Shown here piece by piece: positions 7,531-8,709 of a stretch of 8,709 nucleotides of DNA. The stretch is from an uncultured Selenomonadaceae bacterium (GTDB lineage: Bacteria > Bacillota > Negativicutes > Selenomonadales > Selenomonadaceae). The position numbers and the translations under genes are program-made. The notes beneath the pieces are model-generated. The model saw nothing but the letters and a program-made list of their open reading frames with translations, was not told the DNA's origin and made no database searches. The stretch covers positions 1-8,709 of the forward strand of contig CAJORE010000057.1 in the NCBI GenBank assembly GCA_905236595.1, read 5' to 3'. How positions within the stretch are numbered: position 1 is the stretch's first letter; every line of letters begins with the position of its first letter.

Positions 7531-8709
7531 ATGGCGGAAATTATTTTGAAAGACGGTTCCGTTCGGCAGGTTGAGGACGGAACGCTCCTTATTGACGTAG
7601 CCAAAAGCATCTCGCGCGATTTGGCCAAAGAAGCTTTGGCGGCGAAAGTGAACGATAAGACCATGGATTTGACGACGCCGGCGGCGGGCAACATGAAAGT
7701 CGAGTTCTTGACTTTTGACGATGCGGACGGCCGTTGGGCGTTGCGGCATACTGCGTCGCATATTTTGGCGCAGGCGATAAAGCGGCTCTATAAAGAGGAA
7801 CACCCGAAGCTTGCCATAGGGCCGGCTATCGAGAACGGCTTTTATTATGATATTGACATGGACAGGCAACTGACGGAAGCCGACTTGGCCGACATCGAAA
7901 AGGAAATGCGCCGCATAATAAAAGAGAATTTGCCGTTGGTGCGGAGCGAAAAGAGCCGCGCCGACGCTCTGCGGTTTTTTGCCGATTTGGGCGAAGATTA
8001 CAAAGTGCAGCTCATTAACGATTTGCCCGAAGACGCGGTGATTTCCCTTTATACCCAGGGCGAGTTTACCGACCTTTGCGCCGGTCCGCACGTTATGAGC
8101 ACCGGCAAAGTAAAGGCCGTGAAACTGACGACGATTAACGGAGCCTATTGGCGCGGCGACGCCAAAAACAAAATGCTCCAGCGGGTCTACGGTACGGCCT
8201 TTTTGTCGGACGCGGCGCTTAAAGAATATTTTACCATGCTTGAAGAAGCCGAGCGTCGCGATCACCGTAAATTGGGACGCGAACTGGATCTTTTCAGTTT
8301 GCACGATGAAGGACCGGGCTTCCCCTTCTTCCACCCCAACGGCATGATCGTAAGGAATGCCCTTATTGATTATTGGCGGGAAGTGCATCGGCGTTACGGT
8401 TACCAGGAAATTAAGACGCCCATTATTCTCAATCGCCACCTTTGGGAAACCTCCGGGCATTGGGATCATTACAAAGAAAATATGTATTTCACCAAAATCG
8501 ACGATGAGGATTACGACGTCAAACCGATGAACTGCCCCGGCTGTATGCTCACCTACAAGACGCAAATGCGCAGTTATCGCGATTTGCCCTTGCGGCTGGG
8601 CGAACTGGGGCTGGTGCATCGCCATGAATTGTCCGGCGCTTTGCACGGTTTGTTCCGCGTACGCAATTTCACCCAGGATGACGCGCATTTGTTTATTACG
8701 CCGGAACAA
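7531..8709 (+). CDS. thrS: Threonyl-tRNA synthetase, cut by window edge
   Basis: ThrRS charges tRNA-Thr with threonine and clears mischarged serine. 393 codons are present and the frame is open to the right edge. Order of domains: TGS (about 1-62), the editing domain with HTASH (73-77) and the zinc-type pair Cys183/His187 in TDLCAGPH, a linker, then the class II catalytic core. The core shows HPNGMIVRNAL, PIILNRHLWETSGHW, KPMNCPGC with active-site zinc ligand Cys335, the motif 2 arginine in GLFRVRNFTQDD, and second zinc ligand His386. The third zinc ligand, motif 3 and the anticodon-binding domain lie beyond the edge. The chosen ATG has GGGAG (7518-7522) 8 nt upstream and gives the usual family opening; a TTG at 7483 is an alternative. 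The gene follows aroB by 60 nt, with no T-box leader in that gap. Confidence 0.96.
   Translation, partial: MAEIILKDGSVRQVEDGTLLIDVAKSISRDLAKEALAAKVNDKTMDLTTPAAGNMKVEFLTFDDADGRWALRHTASHILAQAIKRLYKEEHPKLAIGPAIENGFYYDIDMDRQLTEADLADIEKEMRRIIKENLPLVRSEKSRADALRFFADLGEDYKVQLINDLPEDAVISLYTQGEFTDLCAGPHVMSTGKVKAVKLTTINGAYWRGDAKNKMLQRVYGTAFLSDAALKEYFTMLEEAERRDHRKLGRELDLFSLHDEGPGFPFFHPNGMIVRNALIDYWREVHRRYGYQEIKTPIILNRHLWETSGHWDHYKENMYFTKIDDEDYDVKPMNCPGCMLTYKTQMRSYRDLPLRLGELGLVHRHELSGALHGLFRVRNFTQDDAHLFITPEQ

Noticed and set aside
7273..8709. A 478-residue open frame on the minus strand opposite thrS and the end of aroB
   Set aside because: It is antisense to two well-conserved genes, has no ribosome site I could support, and its peptide is the typical product of reading the thrS codon pattern backwards. 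Such frames are a known annotation artefact.

Overview
The window looks like ordinary chromosomal DNA of an anaerobic, Gram-positive-lineage (Bacillota) bacterium. Three things point that way: Shine-Dalgarno sites of GGAGG type, a 388-residue chorismate synthase of the long Bacillota type, and an oxygen/peroxide-defence protein built from flavin reductase, rubredoxin and rubrerythrin modules. The style would fit the Negativicutes or a related clostridial group, but that placement is inference from protein style only. I see no phage genes, transposases, integrases, CRISPR repeats, tRNA or rRNA genes.

Layout. Positions 1-2230 are read leftward: typA (ribosome-associated GTPase) followed 58 nt later by the start of guaA (GMP synthase), which runs off the left edge. 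A strong sigma-A-type promoter for typA lies at 2313-2341, with a GC-rich inverted repeat over its start point. Positions 2509-3675 are read rightward and encode one four-domain redox protein (flavin reductase - rubredoxin - rubrerythrin - rubredoxin). A long intrinsic terminator at 3726-3769 closes that unit. A new rightward promoter at 3810-3838 then starts a tight cluster: xth (exonuclease III family), aroC, aroK, aroB and thrS, which is cut by the right edge. Gaps inside the cluster are 1, 14, 16 and 60 nt.

How the genes work together. aroB (dehydroquinate synthase, step 2), aroK (shikimate kinase, step 5) and aroC (chorismate synthase, step 7) are three steps of the shikimate pathway, arranged in the reverse of pathway order. 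They are bracketed by a DNA-repair nuclease and threonyl-tRNA synthetase, probably on the same transcript. thrS has no room for, and no trace of, a T-box leader. Its 60-nt leader instead holds a compact hairpin that reads as an intrinsic terminator on the opposite strand, plus a second in-frame TTG start with a better ribosome binding site.

The most distinctive item is the four-domain redox fusion, which could carry the whole path from NAD(P)H to peroxide in one chain. I found no convincing wholly new system; the other findings are regulatory details that can be tested.
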